Below, piece after piece: positions 1-8,651 of a DNA stretch of 43,201 bases. The first letter of the stretch is position 1. The number at the start of each line of letters is the position of its first letter. The DNA is from Candidatus Atribacteria bacterium UBA6251. GTDB lineage: Bacteria > Atribacterota > Phoenicimicrobiia > Phoenicimicrobiales > Phoenicimicrobiaceae. The stretch covers positions 1 through 43,201 of the forward strand of contig DJVR01000055.1 in the NCBI GenBank assembly GCA_002441285.1. Direction: 5' to 3'. The notes beneath the pieces are model-generated. The model worked only from the letters and a program-made list of their open reading frames with translations. It searched no databases and had not been told where the DNA came from. A program made the translations under genes and the position numbers.

Positions 1-18
1 GGTCGGATTTATCCGACC
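1..18. terminator. Perfect inverted repeat at window edge
   Basis: Seen: GGTCGGAT and ATCCGACC face each other around a 2-nt centre, giving a 7-8 bp GC-rich stem. No T-run follows. It lies 80 nt before rpsJ and may be the end signal of a gene outside the window. That role is inference. Confidence 0.35.
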
Positions 19-100
19 CGATTATACCCTTGATTATGTTTATTAAAAAATGAATAGGAGAAAAGGTAAAATAGTAATAGGGAGGTAAAATAAACGATAA

Positions 101-412
101 ATGACCAAAATAAGAATTCGTATTCAGGCTTATGACCATAGAATATTAGATAATTCTATCTTAAAAATAATAGAAACAGTAAAGAGAATTGGTGGAGAAT
201 ATTCTGGACCTATACCTTTGCCTACGGAGATAAATAAATACTGTGTATTACGTTCACCACATGTAGATAAAAAGTCCAGAGAAGAATTTGAAATTAGAAC
301 CCATAAAAGAATAGTAGATATTCCGGAACCATCAGCAAAAACTATAGAAGCTTTGATGCATCTTGATTTACCATCCGGAGTAGACATTGAGATAAAGACC
401 TTAGAAAACTAA
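101..412 (+). CDS. rpsJ: 30S ribosomal protein S10
   Basis: S10 sits in the head of the small subunit and, as NusE, also joins transcription antitermination complexes. The 103-aa product has the family length and shows the N-terminal IRIRIQAYDH strand and the GPIPLPT loop. A GGAGG at 81-85 lies 15 nt before the ATG, a long spacing, but no in-frame start lies closer. It is the first gene of the S10 operon. Unusually, about 200 AT-rich bases separate it from rplC, so rpsJ could be transcribed or processed separately from the genes that follow. Confidence 0.97.
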   Translation: MTKIRIRIQAYDHRILDNSILKIIETVKRIGGEYSGPIPLPTEINKYCVLRSPHVDKKSREEFEIRTHKRIVDIPEPSAKTIEALMHLDLPSGVDIEIKTLEN

Positions 413-619
413 AGCTCAAGAGAATTATAATTAATTTTATTTAAAGAAGTTAACTGACTTAAAATAATTGATTTTGAATTATGTTTTAAAATTAAAAATA
501 TAAATATATTAATTAAATATAAAATTGTAAGAAAAAATAACTGGATAGTTTATAGAGCTTAGAGTAGGGAAAAAGACAATCTAGTTGGGCAATCAATTCT
601 GGAGGTGAAAAAAAGAAAA
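413..619 (+). other. AT-rich rpsJ-rplC spacer
   Basis: This spacer is unusually long for the S10 operon. It contains TTGAAT (474-479) and TATAAA (499-504), a weak promoter-like pair with a 19-nt gap, and an imperfect AT-only inverted repeat around 459-489. No convincing terminator or L4-type leader structure was recognised. The rplC ribosome binding site GGAGG is at 601-605. Confidence 0.3.
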
Positions 620-1243
620 ATGAGTATTGGTATAATAGGAGAAAAGGTAGGAATGACCAGAGTATTTAATAAAGAAGGTCAATCTATACCCGTAACAGTT
701 ATTCAGGCAGGACCTTGTCCAGTAGTACAAGTTAAAAATCAAGAAAATGATGGTTACGCTGCAGTTCAAATTGGTTTTAAAGATATAAAAAAGAAAAAAG
801 TTAGCCAACCTTTGGTTGGACATTTTGCCAAGAAAAAATTAACACCGTTAAAATACTTAAAAGAATTTAGAATTAATAGTCCAGATGAATATAACTCTAC
901 TTCAGAAATAAAAGTAGATATTTTTAAAGATGGAGAAAGGGTGGATATTAGCGGTATATCAAAAGGTAAAGGATTTGCAAGTGCTTTTAAGAAACATAAT
1001 TTTTCTGGCGGCCCAAAGACCCATGGTCAGAAGGATTATTATCGGGCAGTAGGTTCTTTAGGAGCAACTGATGCAGCCAGAGTTTTTAAAGGGAAAAGAA
1101 TGCCAGGTCATACTGGTGACTATAAAGTTAAGATAAGAAATCTAGAAGTGATAAAAGTAGATTTAGAGAAAAATTTGATTTTAGTCAAAGGTGCAGTTCC
1201 AGGAGCTAAAGGAACCATATTGTTAATCAATAAAATTACTTAA
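620..1243 (+). CDS. rplC: 50S ribosomal protein L3
   Basis: L3 is an early-assembly large-subunit protein whose internal loop reaches towards the peptidyl transferase centre. The protein shows the N-terminal GEKVGMTRVF signature, the SKGKGFA stretch and KRMPGHTGD near the C-terminus. An upstream in-frame GTG at 605 overlaps the GGAGGTG ribosome binding site, so ATG 620 is preferred, giving 207 aa and the usual MSIGIIGEKVGM-type start. It is followed after 38 nt by rplD. Confidence 0.96.
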   Translation: MSIGIIGEKVGMTRVFNKEGQSIPVTVIQAGPCPVVQVKNQENDGYAAVQIGFKDIKKKKVSQPLVGHFAKKKLTPLKYLKEFRINSPDEYNSTSEIKVDIFKDGERVDISGISKGKGFASAFKKHNFSGGPKTHGQKDYYRAVGSLGATDAARVFKGKRMPGHTGDYKVKIRNLEVIKVDLEKNLILVKGAVPGAKGTILLINKIT

Positions 1244-1281
1244 GTTAGCAGTTTATATTTACCAGGGAAGGAGGATTTAAG

Positions 1282-1914
1282 GTGACTGAGTTATCTTTGT
1301 ATAATATAAAAGGAGAAGAGGTTGGAGAATTTTCCCTCAAAGATGATATTTTTAATGCAAAAATAAATAAATATCTAGTTCATCAGGTAGTGAAGCGCTA
1401 TTTAGCTGATAAAAGGAGGGGAACTGCTTCTACAAAAACTAGGGGTGAAGTAAGTGGAGGAGGAGCAAAACCCTGGAGACAAAAAGGTACCGGAAGAGCA
1501 AGAGCGGGATCGGATCGTTCCCCCATCTGGGTAGGAGGAGGAACCGTTTTTGGACCTCAACCAAGAGATTATTCCTTTTCTTTGCCCAAAAAAATGAAAA
1601 TTGCAGCTATAAAATCAATTTTATCAGATAAAATGAAGAATGGAGAAATTATTATTTTAGACCAGTTAAGCTTAGAAGATGCTAAAACTAAAAAAATGGC
1701 AGAAATATTAAAAAATTTACAAGCTTTAGAAAAACCATTAATTGTAATTGGTAAAGAAGATGAAAATATTGCGAAGATGGTAAGGAATATTAAAGGTGCA
1801 ATGGTATTACCTTCCTCTAAAATTAATAGTTATGATCTGATAAATCATCAAAAATTAATTTTTACTAAGGAAGCAATACAAAAAATAGAGGAGGTTCTAA
1901 ATGATAAATCCTGA
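1282..1914 (+). CDS. rplD: 50S ribosomal protein L4
   Basis: L4 lines the peptide exit tunnel and in some bacteria autoregulates the S10 operon. The 210-aa product has the conserved loop with GGGAKPWRQKGTGRAR around residues 63-78 and the GGGTVFGPQPRDY segment after it. It starts at GTG 1282 behind GAAGGAGG. Its last 14 nt overlap rplW, so the two are probably translationally coupled. No L4-binding leader was recognised upstream. Confidence 0.96.
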   Translation: MTELSLYNIKGEEVGEFSLKDDIFNAKINKYLVHQVVKRYLADKRRGTASTKTRGEVSGGGAKPWRQKGTGRARAGSDRSPIWVGGGTVFGPQPRDYSFSLPKKMKIAAIKSILSDKMKNGEIIILDQLSLEDAKTKKMAEILKNLQALEKPLIVIGKEDENIAKMVRNIKGAMVLPSSKINSYDLINHQKLIFTKEAIQKIEEVLNDKS

Positions 1915-2191
1915 TCAAGATATCATTTTACATCCCCTAATCTCAGAAAAGAGTGTTAGATTAAAAGAACAGAATAAATATGTTTTTAAAGTTGATTGGA
2001 ACGCCAATAGTACAGAAGTCGGTAAAGCAATTGAAGAGAAATTTAAAACTAAGGTAGAAAAAGTAAACCTGATAAAAGTACCTAGCAAAAAGAAAAGATT
2101 GGGTAGATACTCAGGGAAGACATCACGGTGGAAAAAGGCTATAGTAACCTTAAAAGCGGGTGAAAAAATTAAAGAATTGGAAAATATCTAA
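1901..2191 (+). CDS. rplW: 50S ribosomal protein L23
   Basis: L23 lies at the tunnel exit, where trigger factor and SRP dock. The 96-aa product shows the N-terminal HPLISEKSVRL motif, the YVFKVDWNAN strand and the basic KKKRLGRYSGK loop, all typical of the family. The start ATG is inside the end of rplD, preceded by GAGGAGG in the rplD coding sequence. rplB follows after 42 nt. Confidence 0.95.
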   Translation: MINPDQDIILHPLISEKSVRLKEQNKYVFKVDWNANSTEVGKAIEEKFKTKVEKVNLIKVPSKKKRLGRYSGKTSRWKKAIVTLKAGEKIKELENI

Positions 2192-2233
2192 GAAGAAAAT
2201 ATGAATATTTTAAGATAAGAGGTGTAATTTAAA

Positions 2234-3067
2234 GTGGCAGAGATAAAAAAATTTAAACCTACCTCACCAGGAAGAAGACATATGACTGTCCTTTCTCATG
2301 ATGAAATAACTGCTCCTAAACCTGAAAAATCATTAACTAAAGGGTTTAGTAAAAAAGCAGGGAGAAATAATCAAGGAAGAGTCGCGGTAAGGCATCAAGG
2401 TGGAGGTAATAAAAGAAGATATAGAATTATTGATTTTAAAAGAGACAAAAAGGATATTCCAGCTAAAGTAGCGTCAATTGAATATGATCCGAATCGTTCG
2501 GCTTATATTGCCTTATTACATTATATAGATGGTGAAAAGAGATATATTATATGTCCCGAAAAATTAAATGTAGGTGATATAGTAGTTTCTGGTAAAGAAG
2601 CAGATATCAAAGTGGGCAATACCAAACCCCTAAAAGAGATTCCACTGGGATCTTTGATTCATAATATTGAATTAAATCCTGGTCAGGGTGGTAAATTAGT
2701 TCGTTCTGCAGGTGCTTCTGCCCAGTTAATGGCAAAAGAAGGAGATTATGCTCAAGTAAAACTTCCTTCTGGAGAAGTAAGATTAGTTCATCTAAATTGT
2801 ATGGCAACTATCGGACAGGTAGGGAATTTGGATTACGAAAATATATCCTATGGTAAGGCAGGGAAAAAAAGATGGTTAGGGATAAGACCAACAGTTAGAG
2901 GGGTAGCTATGAATCCTATAGACCATCCATTGGGAGGAGGAGAAGGAAAAACTTCCGGAGGAAGACATCCTGTTTCTCCTACTGGTGTACCAGCTAAGGG
3001 ATATAAAACCAGAAAGAAACAAAAATATTCTGATAAATATATAATAAAAAATAGATCTAAAAAATAA
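2234..3067 (+). CDS. rplB: 50S ribosomal protein L2
   Basis: L2 is one of the most conserved large-subunit proteins, needed for subunit association and peptidyl transfer. The 277-aa length is normal. Visible signatures are GRNNQGRVAVRHQGGG near residue 43, the central RSAGASAQLMAKEGDY, and the C-terminal GVAMNPIDHPLGGGEGK containing the conserved functional His. Translation starts at GTG 2234 behind GAGGTG. Confidence 0.97.
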   Translation: MAEIKKFKPTSPGRRHMTVLSHDEITAPKPEKSLTKGFSKKAGRNNQGRVAVRHQGGGNKRRYRIIDFKRDKKDIPAKVASIEYDPNRSAYIALLHYIDGEKRYIICPEKLNVGDIVVSGKEADIKVGNTKPLKEIPLGSLIHNIELNPGQGGKLVRSAGASAQLMAKEGDYAQVKLPSGEVRLVHLNCMATIGQVGNLDYENISYGKAGKKRWLGIRPTVRGVAMNPIDHPLGGGEGKTSGGRHPVSPTGVPAKGYKTRKKQKYSDKYIIKNRSKK

Positions 3068-3091
3068 TAGGTAAGGGGGATTAATATTTGC

Positions 3092-3376
3092 ATGTCTAGA
3101 TCTCTAAAAAAAGGGCCTTATATTGATGAAAAATTATTAAAAAGGATAAGAGAGCTAAATCAAAAGAGGAAAAAAGCCATTATTAAAACTTGGTCTAGAG
3201 GCTCTACTATTTTTCCCATTATGGTAGGTCATACCATTGCTGTACACAATGGGAAAAAACATATACCAGTTTATATTACTGAAAATATGGTGGGTCATAA
3301 ATTAGGTGAATTTGCCCCAACTCGTTTTTTTAAAGGGCATGGTGCTCATACTGAAAGATCAACAGCTCTCAAATAG
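3092..3376 (+). CDS. rpsS: 30S ribosomal protein S19
   Basis: S19 lies in the 30S head near the decoding side and contacts S13. The 94-aa product has the MSRSLKKGPYID start, the TWSRGSTIFP motif and the C-terminal GHKLGEFAPTR signature. A GGGGGA element precedes the ATG. A 130-nt spacer separates it from rplV, longer than is usual in this operon. The spacer holds a weak 7-bp hairpin without a T-run. Confidence 0.96.
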   Translation: MSRSLKKGPYIDEKLLKRIRELNQKRKKAIIKTWSRGSTIFPIMVGHTIAVHNGKKHIPVYITENMVGHKLGEFAPTRFFKGHGAHTERSTALK

Positions 3377-3506
3377 AAAACAAACTCAGTTATAAGGTTT
3401 TAATCGATTATAAATTTTATAAAATAAAAAATAAAAGGATGTTAAAATTATCCTTTAATGTATATAAAGAATAATCAGGCAAAAAGCTAATTATCAGGAG
3501 GACAAA

Positions 3507-3851
3507 ATGGGTATAAAAGCGGAAGGAAAATATTTGCCAATCTCTGCTCGAAAAGGAAGACAGGCTGTAGATATTATCAGAGGAAAGGATGCTGGAGAGG
3601 CTCTATTAGCTTTAGAATATCTTCCCCATCGTTCGGCAAAAATGGTATATAATGTTTTAAAATCAGCAATTTATAATGCTCAAAATAATAATAATATGGA
3701 TGTGGAAGATCTATATGTTTCGGAAGCTTTTGTAAACGAAGGACCTACCTTAAAAAGATATAGGCCAAGATCAAGAGGAATAGCTAATAGAATAAGAAAA
3801 AGAACCAGTCATATTACTATTATAATCGATTCCAAAAAGGAGGAGAGGTAA
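3507..3851 (+). CDS. rplV: 50S ribosomal protein L22
   Basis: L22 contributes a beta-hairpin to the exit tunnel, a site of macrolide resistance mutations. The 114-aa product shows the SARKGRQAVDIIRGK helix and the C-terminal hairpin region GPTLKRYRPRSRGIANRI. The ATG follows CAGGAGG at good spacing. Its stop codon is directly followed by the rpsC start codon, so the two genes abut. Confidence 0.96.
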   Translation: MGIKAEGKYLPISARKGRQAVDIIRGKDAGEALLALEYLPHRSAKMVYNVLKSAIYNAQNNNNMDVEDLYVSEAFVNEGPTLKRYRPRSRGIANRIRKRTSHITIIIDSKKEER

Positions 3852-4598
3852 TTGGGACAAAAAGTACATCCAAAAGGATTAAGGGTAGGAATTATTAAAG
3901 ATTGGGACGTAAAGTGGTTTACAAAAAAAGGATATGCTAAATATATTTATGAAGATTATCAGATAAGGAAATTTATTAGAGAACAATTAAAAAATGCGGG
4001 AGTAGCGAATATAGAAATAGAAAGGATTGCCGATCGGGTTAGAATAACTATTCAATGCTCCAGACCTGGAATAGTGATTGGTAGAAAAGGATCAGAAGTA
4101 AATAAATTAAAGGAAGCAATATCCAAATTAATTTCTGGCGATATCCAGTTAAAAATAACTGAAGTGAAAACTCCTGAATTAAGTGCTCAATTGGTAGCAG
4201 AAAACATTGCTGAGCAGTTAGAAAGAAAAGGTTCGACTAAGCGAGCAATGAAGCAAGCAGCTAATCGAGCTCTTAAAGCTGGAGCAGAAGGAATAAAGAT
4301 TTCTTGTGCAGGTAGAATTGGTGGAGCAGAAATTGCTAGAACAGAATGGCATTTAGAAGGAAGATTACCCTTACATACCCTAAGAGCAGATATAGATTAT
4401 GGTTTTACTGAAGCTAATACAACTTATGGAAAAATTGGGGTAAAAGTATGGATTTTCAATGGGGAGGTACTCTCTTCTAATAATAGCAAAATGAAAGTAA
4501 AAACCGATTCCCAGAAGGTGTTAAATATTGAGGAGAATGAAGAAGAAGCTCAAGATTATAACTTAGAAGGAGGGCAAGGTAATGCTACAACCCACTAG
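3852..4598 (+). CDS. rpsC: 30S ribosomal protein S3
   Basis: S3 guards the mRNA entry channel and has helicase activity with S4 and S5. The 248-aa product has MGQKVHPKGLRVGI at the start, a type II KH domain with VIGRKGSEVNKL around residue 75, and the C-terminal TYGKIGVKVWI motif. The start is a TTG directly after the rplV stop, with GGAGAGG upstream. The C-terminal tail of about 35 residues is acidic and variable. The last 17 nt overlap rplP. Confidence 0.96.
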   Translation: MGQKVHPKGLRVGIIKDWDVKWFTKKGYAKYIYEDYQIRKFIREQLKNAGVANIEIERIADRVRITIQCSRPGIVIGRKGSEVNKLKEAISKLISGDIQLKITEVKTPELSAQLVAENIAEQLERKGSTKRAMKQAANRALKAGAEGIKISCAGRIGGAEIARTEWHLEGRLPLHTLRADIDYGFTEANTTYGKIGVKVWIFNGEVLSSNNSKMKVKTDSQKVLNIEENEEEAQDYNLEGGQGNATTH

Positions 4599-5004
4599 AA
4601 CAAAATTTAGAAAGACTCAACGCGGAAAAATGAAAGGCTATGCCCATAAAGGGAATCTTTTAGAGTTTGGTGAATATGGTTTATTGGCACTAGAACCAGC
4701 CTGGATTACCAGCGCCCAGATTGAAGCAGCCAGAATAAGCATTACCCATGCAGTTAAAAGAGGTGGAAAACTCTGGATAAGAATATTCCCTGATAAGGTA
4801 GCAACTAAAAAACCGGCAGAAACTAGAATGGGAAAAGGAAAGGGTGCACCGGATCACTGGGTAGCAGTAGTTAAGCCAGGTCGAATTTTGTTTGAAATAG
4901 GCGGTATAGATTTTGATTTAGCCAAAAAAGCATTTCGCTTAGCTGCGAGTAAATTACCCATTAAAACTCGTTTTCTTTCGAGGGAAGAACAGGTGGTGGA
5001 GTAA
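4582..5004 (+). CDS. rplP: 50S ribosomal protein L16
   Basis: L16 helps position A-site tRNA. The 140-aa product shows the N-terminal PTRTKFRKTQRGKMKG, ARISITHAVKRGGKLWIR in the middle, and the MGKGKGAPDHWVAVVKPG loop, all diagnostic. It overlaps the end of rpsC and its stop codon directly precedes the rpmC ATG, indicating a tightly coupled trio of rpsC, rplP and rpmC. Confidence 0.97.
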   Translation: MLQPTRTKFRKTQRGKMKGYAHKGNLLEFGEYGLLALEPAWITSAQIEAARISITHAVKRGGKLWIRIFPDKVATKKPAETRMGKGKGAPDHWVAVVKPGRILFEIGGIDFDLAKKAFRLAASKLPIKTRFLSREEQVVE

Positions 5005-5232
5005 ATGAAGGCAAATGAATTAAGAAATTTATCCGTAGAAGAATTACAAAAAAAATTAATAGATTTTAAAGATGAATTGTTTAGTTTGAGGTTTCAGATG
5101 GTTACCGGGCAATTAGGAAATCCTTCTAGGATAAGAGAAGTAAAACATAATATTGCTCGAGCGAAGACTATTTTAAGAGAGATTGAGTTAAAAAAAAGTA
5201 ATCAAAATTTAATTTCTACTAAGGAGGGTTAA
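5005..5232 (+). CDS. rpmC: 50S ribosomal protein L29
   Basis: L29 is a small helical protein next to the tunnel exit beside L23. The 75-aa product shows the helical hairpin LRNLSVEELQKKL followed by LFSLRFQMVTGQLGNPSRIR, the family signature. The C-terminal tail (about 10 residues) is longer than in many homologues. It abuts rplP upstream and lies 4 nt before rpsQ. Confidence 0.95.
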   Translation: MKANELRNLSVEELQKKLIDFKDELFSLRFQMVTGQLGNPSRIREVKHNIARAKTILREIELKKSNQNLISTKEG

Positions 5233-5236
5233 GAAA

Positions 5237-5491
5237 ATGTCCGGTAAAAACTTAAAAACCAAAGTTGGAGAAGTTATAAGTGATAGAATGGATAAAAGCG
5301 TAGTTGTTAAAGTGGAATACTTGGTATCGCATCCTTTATATCAAAAAAGAATCAAACAATCATCAAAATTTATAGCTCATGATGAAAATAATAATTGTCA
5401 TATTGGTGATAAGGTAAAGATAATTGAAACTAGGCCTTTGAGCAAAAGAAAGAGATGGAGAGTAGTTGGAATTATTGAAAAGTCGAAATAG
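5237..5491 (+). CDS. rpsQ: 30S ribosomal protein S17
   Basis: S17 is a primary 16S rRNA-binding protein with an OB fold. The 84-aa product shows KVGEVISDRMDKSVVV at the start and IIETRPLSKRKRWRVV near the end, both conserved. The start ATG follows AAGGAGG located in the end of rpmC. rplN comes 43 nt later. Confidence 0.95.
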   Translation: MSGKNLKTKVGEVISDRMDKSVVVKVEYLVSHPLYQKRIKQSSKFIAHDENNNCHIGDKVKIIETRPLSKRKRWRVVGIIEKSK

Positions 5492-5534
5492 GGATTATTA
5501 GTGATACAAAAAAGATTGAAGAGAGGGTAATAAA

Positions 5535-5903
5535 ATGATACAAATGAGTACAAGATTATTTGTAGCAGATAATTCCGGGGCAAAAGAGATTCAATGTATT
5601 AAGGTATTAGGTGGCTCCCGAAGAAGATATGCTCGAATTGGTGATATTATTGTTGCTTCAGTAAAAGAAGCAGCAGTAGGAGGAACTTGTAAAAAAGGTC
5701 AAGTAGTAAAGGCAGTTATTGTACGAACAAAAAAAGAAATGGGAAGAACAGATGGTTCTTATATTCGATTTGATGATAATGCTGCAGTAATCATCAATAA
5801 TCAGAATGAACCGGTGGGAACTAGAATATTTGGTCCGGTTGCTCGCGAATTAAGAACTAAAAATTTTATGAAAATTATATCACTAGCTTCGGAAGTGGTA
5901 TAA
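5535..5903 (+). CDS. rplN: 50S ribosomal protein L14
   Basis: L14 forms part of the intersubunit bridge with h14 of 16S rRNA. The 122-aa product shows the MIQxSTRLxVADNSGAKE start, CIKVLGGSRRRYARIGDIIV, and the C-terminal GTRIFGPVARELR signature. Length equals the usual 122. The ATG at 5535 follows GAGAGGG. Confidence 0.97.
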   Translation: MIQMSTRLFVADNSGAKEIQCIKVLGGSRRRYARIGDIIVASVKEAAVGGTCKKGQVVKAVIVRTKKEMGRTDGSYIRFDDNAAVIINNQNEPVGTRIFGPVARELRTKNFMKIISLASEVV

Positions 5904-5924
5904 AAGTGAGGGAGGAATGCTGGT

Positions 5925-6254
5925 GTGAATAGTAAGGTAAATTTTAAAAAAGGTGACCAGGTAGTAGTAATTAGTGGAGATGATCAAGGTAAAAAGGGTA
6001 AAATTGTAAGTATTTTTCCAAAAAAAATGCAGGTAATTATTGAAGGGGTTAATTTTTTAAAAAAACATAACAAGCCCACTCAAAAAGTTCCCCAGGGTGG
6101 TATCATTAAAAAAGAAGGTGCGCTGCATATCTCTAATATCAGATTAATTTGTAATAAATGCAATAAACCAACCAAAATTAAAAGGGATAGTACTAAAGAG
6201 GGGAAAAGGGTAAGAATATGTAAAGAATGTGGAGAAATTATTGATAAAGTATAG
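5925..6254 (+). CDS. rplX: 50S ribosomal protein L24, zinc-ribbon form
   Basis: L24 initiates 50S assembly. The 109-aa product has the KOW motif FKKGDQVVVISGDDQGKKGK near the N-terminus. Its C-terminal part has two Cys pairs, C76-x2-C79 and C99-x2-C102, that could bind zinc, a feature found in only some bacterial L24 proteins. It starts at GTG 5925 behind GGGAGG and ends 10 nt before the rplE start. Confidence 0.95.
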   Translation: MNSKVNFKKGDQVVVISGDDQGKKGKIVSIFPKKMQVIIEGVNFLKKHNKPTQKVPQGGIIKKEGALHISNIRLICNKCNKPTKIKRDSTKEGKRVRICKECGEIIDKV

Positions 6255-6264
6255 GAGGTCGGAT

Positions 6265-6804
6265 ATGCCCCGATTGAAAGATAAATATTTTAACCAAATT
6301 ATACCAGAAATGATGAAAAGATTTCAATATAAGAGTGTTATGGCAGTACCCAGACTTAAAAAGATAATTATTAATATGGGTTTAGGAAGTTCTAACAAAG
6401 ATGCTAAAATTTTAGAAGAAGCAGTAGAAGAATTAGCTGCTATTAGTGGTCAAAAACCAATTATTACCAGAGCAAAAAAGTCCATTTCTAATTTTGGGGT
6501 AAGAAAGGGAATGCCAGTAGGTTGTAAAGTTACTTTGCGCAATGACCGTATGTATGATTTTTTTGATAAATTCATTAATATTGCCATTGCTAGAATACGT
6601 GATTTCAGAGGAGTTCCTTCTGATTCATTTGATGGGAGAGGAAATTATACGATAGGTATAAAGGAACAATTAATATTTCCAGAGATAGATTTTGACCAAG
6701 CTACTCATACTATCGGAATGAATGTTACTATAGTAACCAGTGCTAGAAATGATGAGGAAGGTAGAGCCCTTTTAGAATTTTTTGGCATGCCTTTTAAGTC
6801 TTGA
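6265..6804 (+). CDS. rplE: 50S ribosomal protein L5
   Basis: L5 binds 5S rRNA and contacts P-site tRNA. Starting at ATG 6265 behind AGGAGG gives MPRLKDKYF and 179 aa, the normal length. A longer in-frame reading from 6229 runs back into rplX and is not favoured. Visible motifs are VPRLKKIIINMGLG and the PIITRAKKSISNFGVRKGMP region. A gap of about 105 nt follows. Confidence 0.96.
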   Translation: MPRLKDKYFNQIIPEMMKRFQYKSVMAVPRLKKIIINMGLGSSNKDAKILEEAVEELAAISGQKPIITRAKKSISNFGVRKGMPVGCKVTLRNDRMYDFFDKFINIAIARIRDFRGVPSDSFDGRGNYTIGIKEQLIFPEIDFDQATHTIGMNVTIVTSARNDEEGRALLEFFGMPFKS

Positions 6805-6909
6805 TCATAAAATTTATTTTTTGGAAAAGTAAATAAATCGCAATTAGGCACTTATAAAAGTTATAAGATAATACAGATTAAGTGAGAATCGAGAAAAGGA
6901 GGATCTATT

Positions 6910-7095
6910 GTGGCAAAAAAGTCCCTGATAGAAAAAGCTAAAAGAGAACCGAAATATAAAGTAAGAAAGTATTATCGCTGTAGTATTTGTGGACGACCCA
7001 GGGGTTATTTCAGAAAATTTGGGATATGTAGAATTTGTTTTAGAAAAATGGCACATAATGGAGAATTACCAGGAGTAATAAAATCAAGCTGGTAA
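6910..7095 (+). CDS. rpsZ: 30S ribosomal protein S14, zinc (type Z)
   Basis: S14 belongs to the 30S head. The 61-aa product is the short zinc-binding type, with C24-x2-C27 and C40-x2-C43, and ends in the typical GELPGVIKSSW. It starts at GTG 6910 behind AAAGGAGG. The gene may also be named rpsN. A zinc-free longer S14 is not present in this window. Confidence 0.96.
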   Translation: MAKKSLIEKAKREPKYKVRKYYRCSICGRPRGYFRKFGICRICFRKMAHNGELPGVIKSSW

Positions 7096-7146
7096 AAACC
7101 AGATAATTTTATTTATTTAAGTTAAATGAGAGGGGGAAATCAAATA

Positions 7147-7545
7147 ATGAGCGTTATTTCAGATCCTGTTGCCGATTTATTAACTCAAATAAGAAATGCT
7201 AATAAAATGCGACAGAAATCTATAATCATACCGTCATCAAATTTAAAAATGGAGATTGTTCGTATACTTAAAGATGAAGGGTTTATTAAAGACTATAAAT
7301 ATAAAGAAGATAATAAACAAGGTCAACTGATTATTTATTTAAAATATTTAGAAAAAGAAAGGGTTATTAATAATTTAAAGAGAATTAGTAAACCTGGGTT
7401 AAGGGTTTATGTTAAGAAAGATGAAATACCTGAAGTATTAGGGGGATTAGGAATTTCTATTTTATCTACCTCCCAGGGGGTTATGACAGGGAAAGAGGCT
7501 ATGCGTAGACATCTGGGTGGTGAGGTAATTTGTTATGTCTGGTAG
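7147..7545 (+). CDS. rpsH: 30S ribosomal protein S8
   Basis: S8 binds the central domain of 16S rRNA and in E. coli represses the spc operon. ATG 7147 gives MSVISDPVADLLTQIRNA and 132 aa, the usual length. An earlier in-frame ATG at 7126 overlaps the AGAGGGGG ribosome binding site and is rejected. The C-terminal STSQGVMTGKEA motif is the conserved rRNA-binding region. Confidence 0.96.
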   Translation: MSVISDPVADLLTQIRNANKMRQKSIIIPSSNLKMEIVRILKDEGFIKDYKYKEDNKQGQLIIYLKYLEKERVINNLKRISKPGLRVYVKKDEIPEVLGGLGISILSTSQGVMTGKEAMRRHLGGEVICYVW

Positions 7546-7609
7546 AGAAATTTCTAATTAAAAAAGTTTAAAGTAAGAAAAATAGATACTGTTAAATAGG
7601 AGGATTTCT

Positions 7610-8152
7610 ATGTCTAGGATAGGAGGGAAACCAGTAATTATCCCAGAGGGAGTACAAGTTGAATTGGGTGAAAAAAATAAAGTTAAAATTTCCGGAAAAA
7701 TGGGAGTCTTAGAAAAGAGAATTCACCCCAGCATTAAGGTTAAAGTAGAAGATAATAAGATAATTTTGAATAGGGATTCAGAAAGTAAATTTCATAAATC
7801 TCTTCATGGCTTAAGTAGAAGCTTATTAAATGGCATGGTAATAGGAGTAAGTAAGGGTTTTGAAAAGGTTTTAGAAATAGAAGGAGTAGGCTATCGAGCT
7901 AATGTGGAAGGTGAAAAATTGATTGTTCAGGTAGGCTATTCTCATCCTATAAAGATTGACCCCCCAAAAAATATTACTTTTGAAGTAGAAAAACAAAAAT
8001 TAATCAAAGTGAAGGGTATCGATAAACAAGAAGTAGGTGAAATTGCTGCCCAGATAAGAAAATTAAGAAAACCTGAACCTTATAAAGGAAAAGGGATAAG
8101 ATATCAGAATGAAGTAATTAAAAAGAAAGTGGGTAAATCTGGAGTAAAATAG
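7610..8152 (+). CDS. rplF: 50S ribosomal protein L6
   Basis: L6 lies near the GTPase-associated centre. The 180-aa product has the MSRIGGKPVIIPEGV start and the C-terminal KLRKPEPYKGKGIRY signature, with two alpha/beta repeat domains as in the family. The start ATG follows AGGAGG. The gene lies between rpsH and rplR as in the standard spc order. Confidence 0.97.
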   Translation: MSRIGGKPVIIPEGVQVELGEKNKVKISGKMGVLEKRIHPSIKVKVEDNKIILNRDSESKFHKSLHGLSRSLLNGMVIGVSKGFEKVLEIEGVGYRANVEGEKLIVQVGYSHPIKIDPPKNITFEVEKQKLIKVKGIDKQEVGEIAAQIRKLRKPEPYKGKGIRYQNEVIKKKVGKSGVK

Positions 8153-8192
8153 GCTAGTAGTTGAAAAAGCCATCTAGAAAGGAGCACCAAAA

Positions 8193-8558
8193 TTGTTTGA
8201 AATAAATAGAAATTTAGCCAGAAAAAAAAGACATAAAAGGATTAGAAAGAATATAATAGGAACCAAAGAAAGACCTAGATTATGTGTTTTTAGAAGTCTA
8301 AAACATATTTATGCTCAGGTGATTGATGATGAAACAGGAGAAACTCTTGTTTCTGCCTCAACGCTAAATAAAGAAATCAATAGTCAACTGAGTTATAAAG
8401 GGAATATTCAAGCAGCCCAAGTGTTAGGTGAATTATTAGTTAAAAAATTGCAAGCAGCAGGAATAAATAAAGTAGTCTTTGATCGTGGTGGTTATTTATA
8501 TCACGGCAGAGTAAAAGTTTTTGCTGAAAGTGTCAGAAAAGGTAAGATTGAATTCTAA
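8193..8558 (+). CDS. rplR: 50S ribosomal protein L18
   Basis: L18 binds 5S rRNA together with L5. The 121-aa product shows RKKRHKRIRKNIIGT, RPRLCVFRS, and the C-terminal VVFDRGGYLYHGRVKVFAES motif typical of the family. It starts at TTG 8193 with GAAAGGAG upstream. A 93-nt AT-rich spacer follows before rpsE. Confidence 0.96.
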   Translation: MFEINRNLARKKRHKRIRKNIIGTKERPRLCVFRSLKHIYAQVIDDETGETLVSASTLNKEINSQLSYKGNIQAAQVLGELLVKKLQAAGINKVVFDRGGYLYHGRVKVFAESVRKGKIEF

Positions 8559-8651
8559 TTGCAGGGGAAAAAGATGAATTATTGTAAATATATTTTATCA
8601 AAAAATAATTTAGATTTATACCAAGTAAAATAGCATTGAGGAGGTGGATAC

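Noticed and set aside
605..619. GTG 605 as start of rplC
   Set aside because: The codon overlaps the GGAGGTG ribosome binding site. ATG 620 gives the family-typical N-terminus.
3434..3456. Hairpin between rpsS and rplV as a terminator
   Set aside because: A 7-bp stem with 9-nt loop and no T-run, inside an operon that must be read through.
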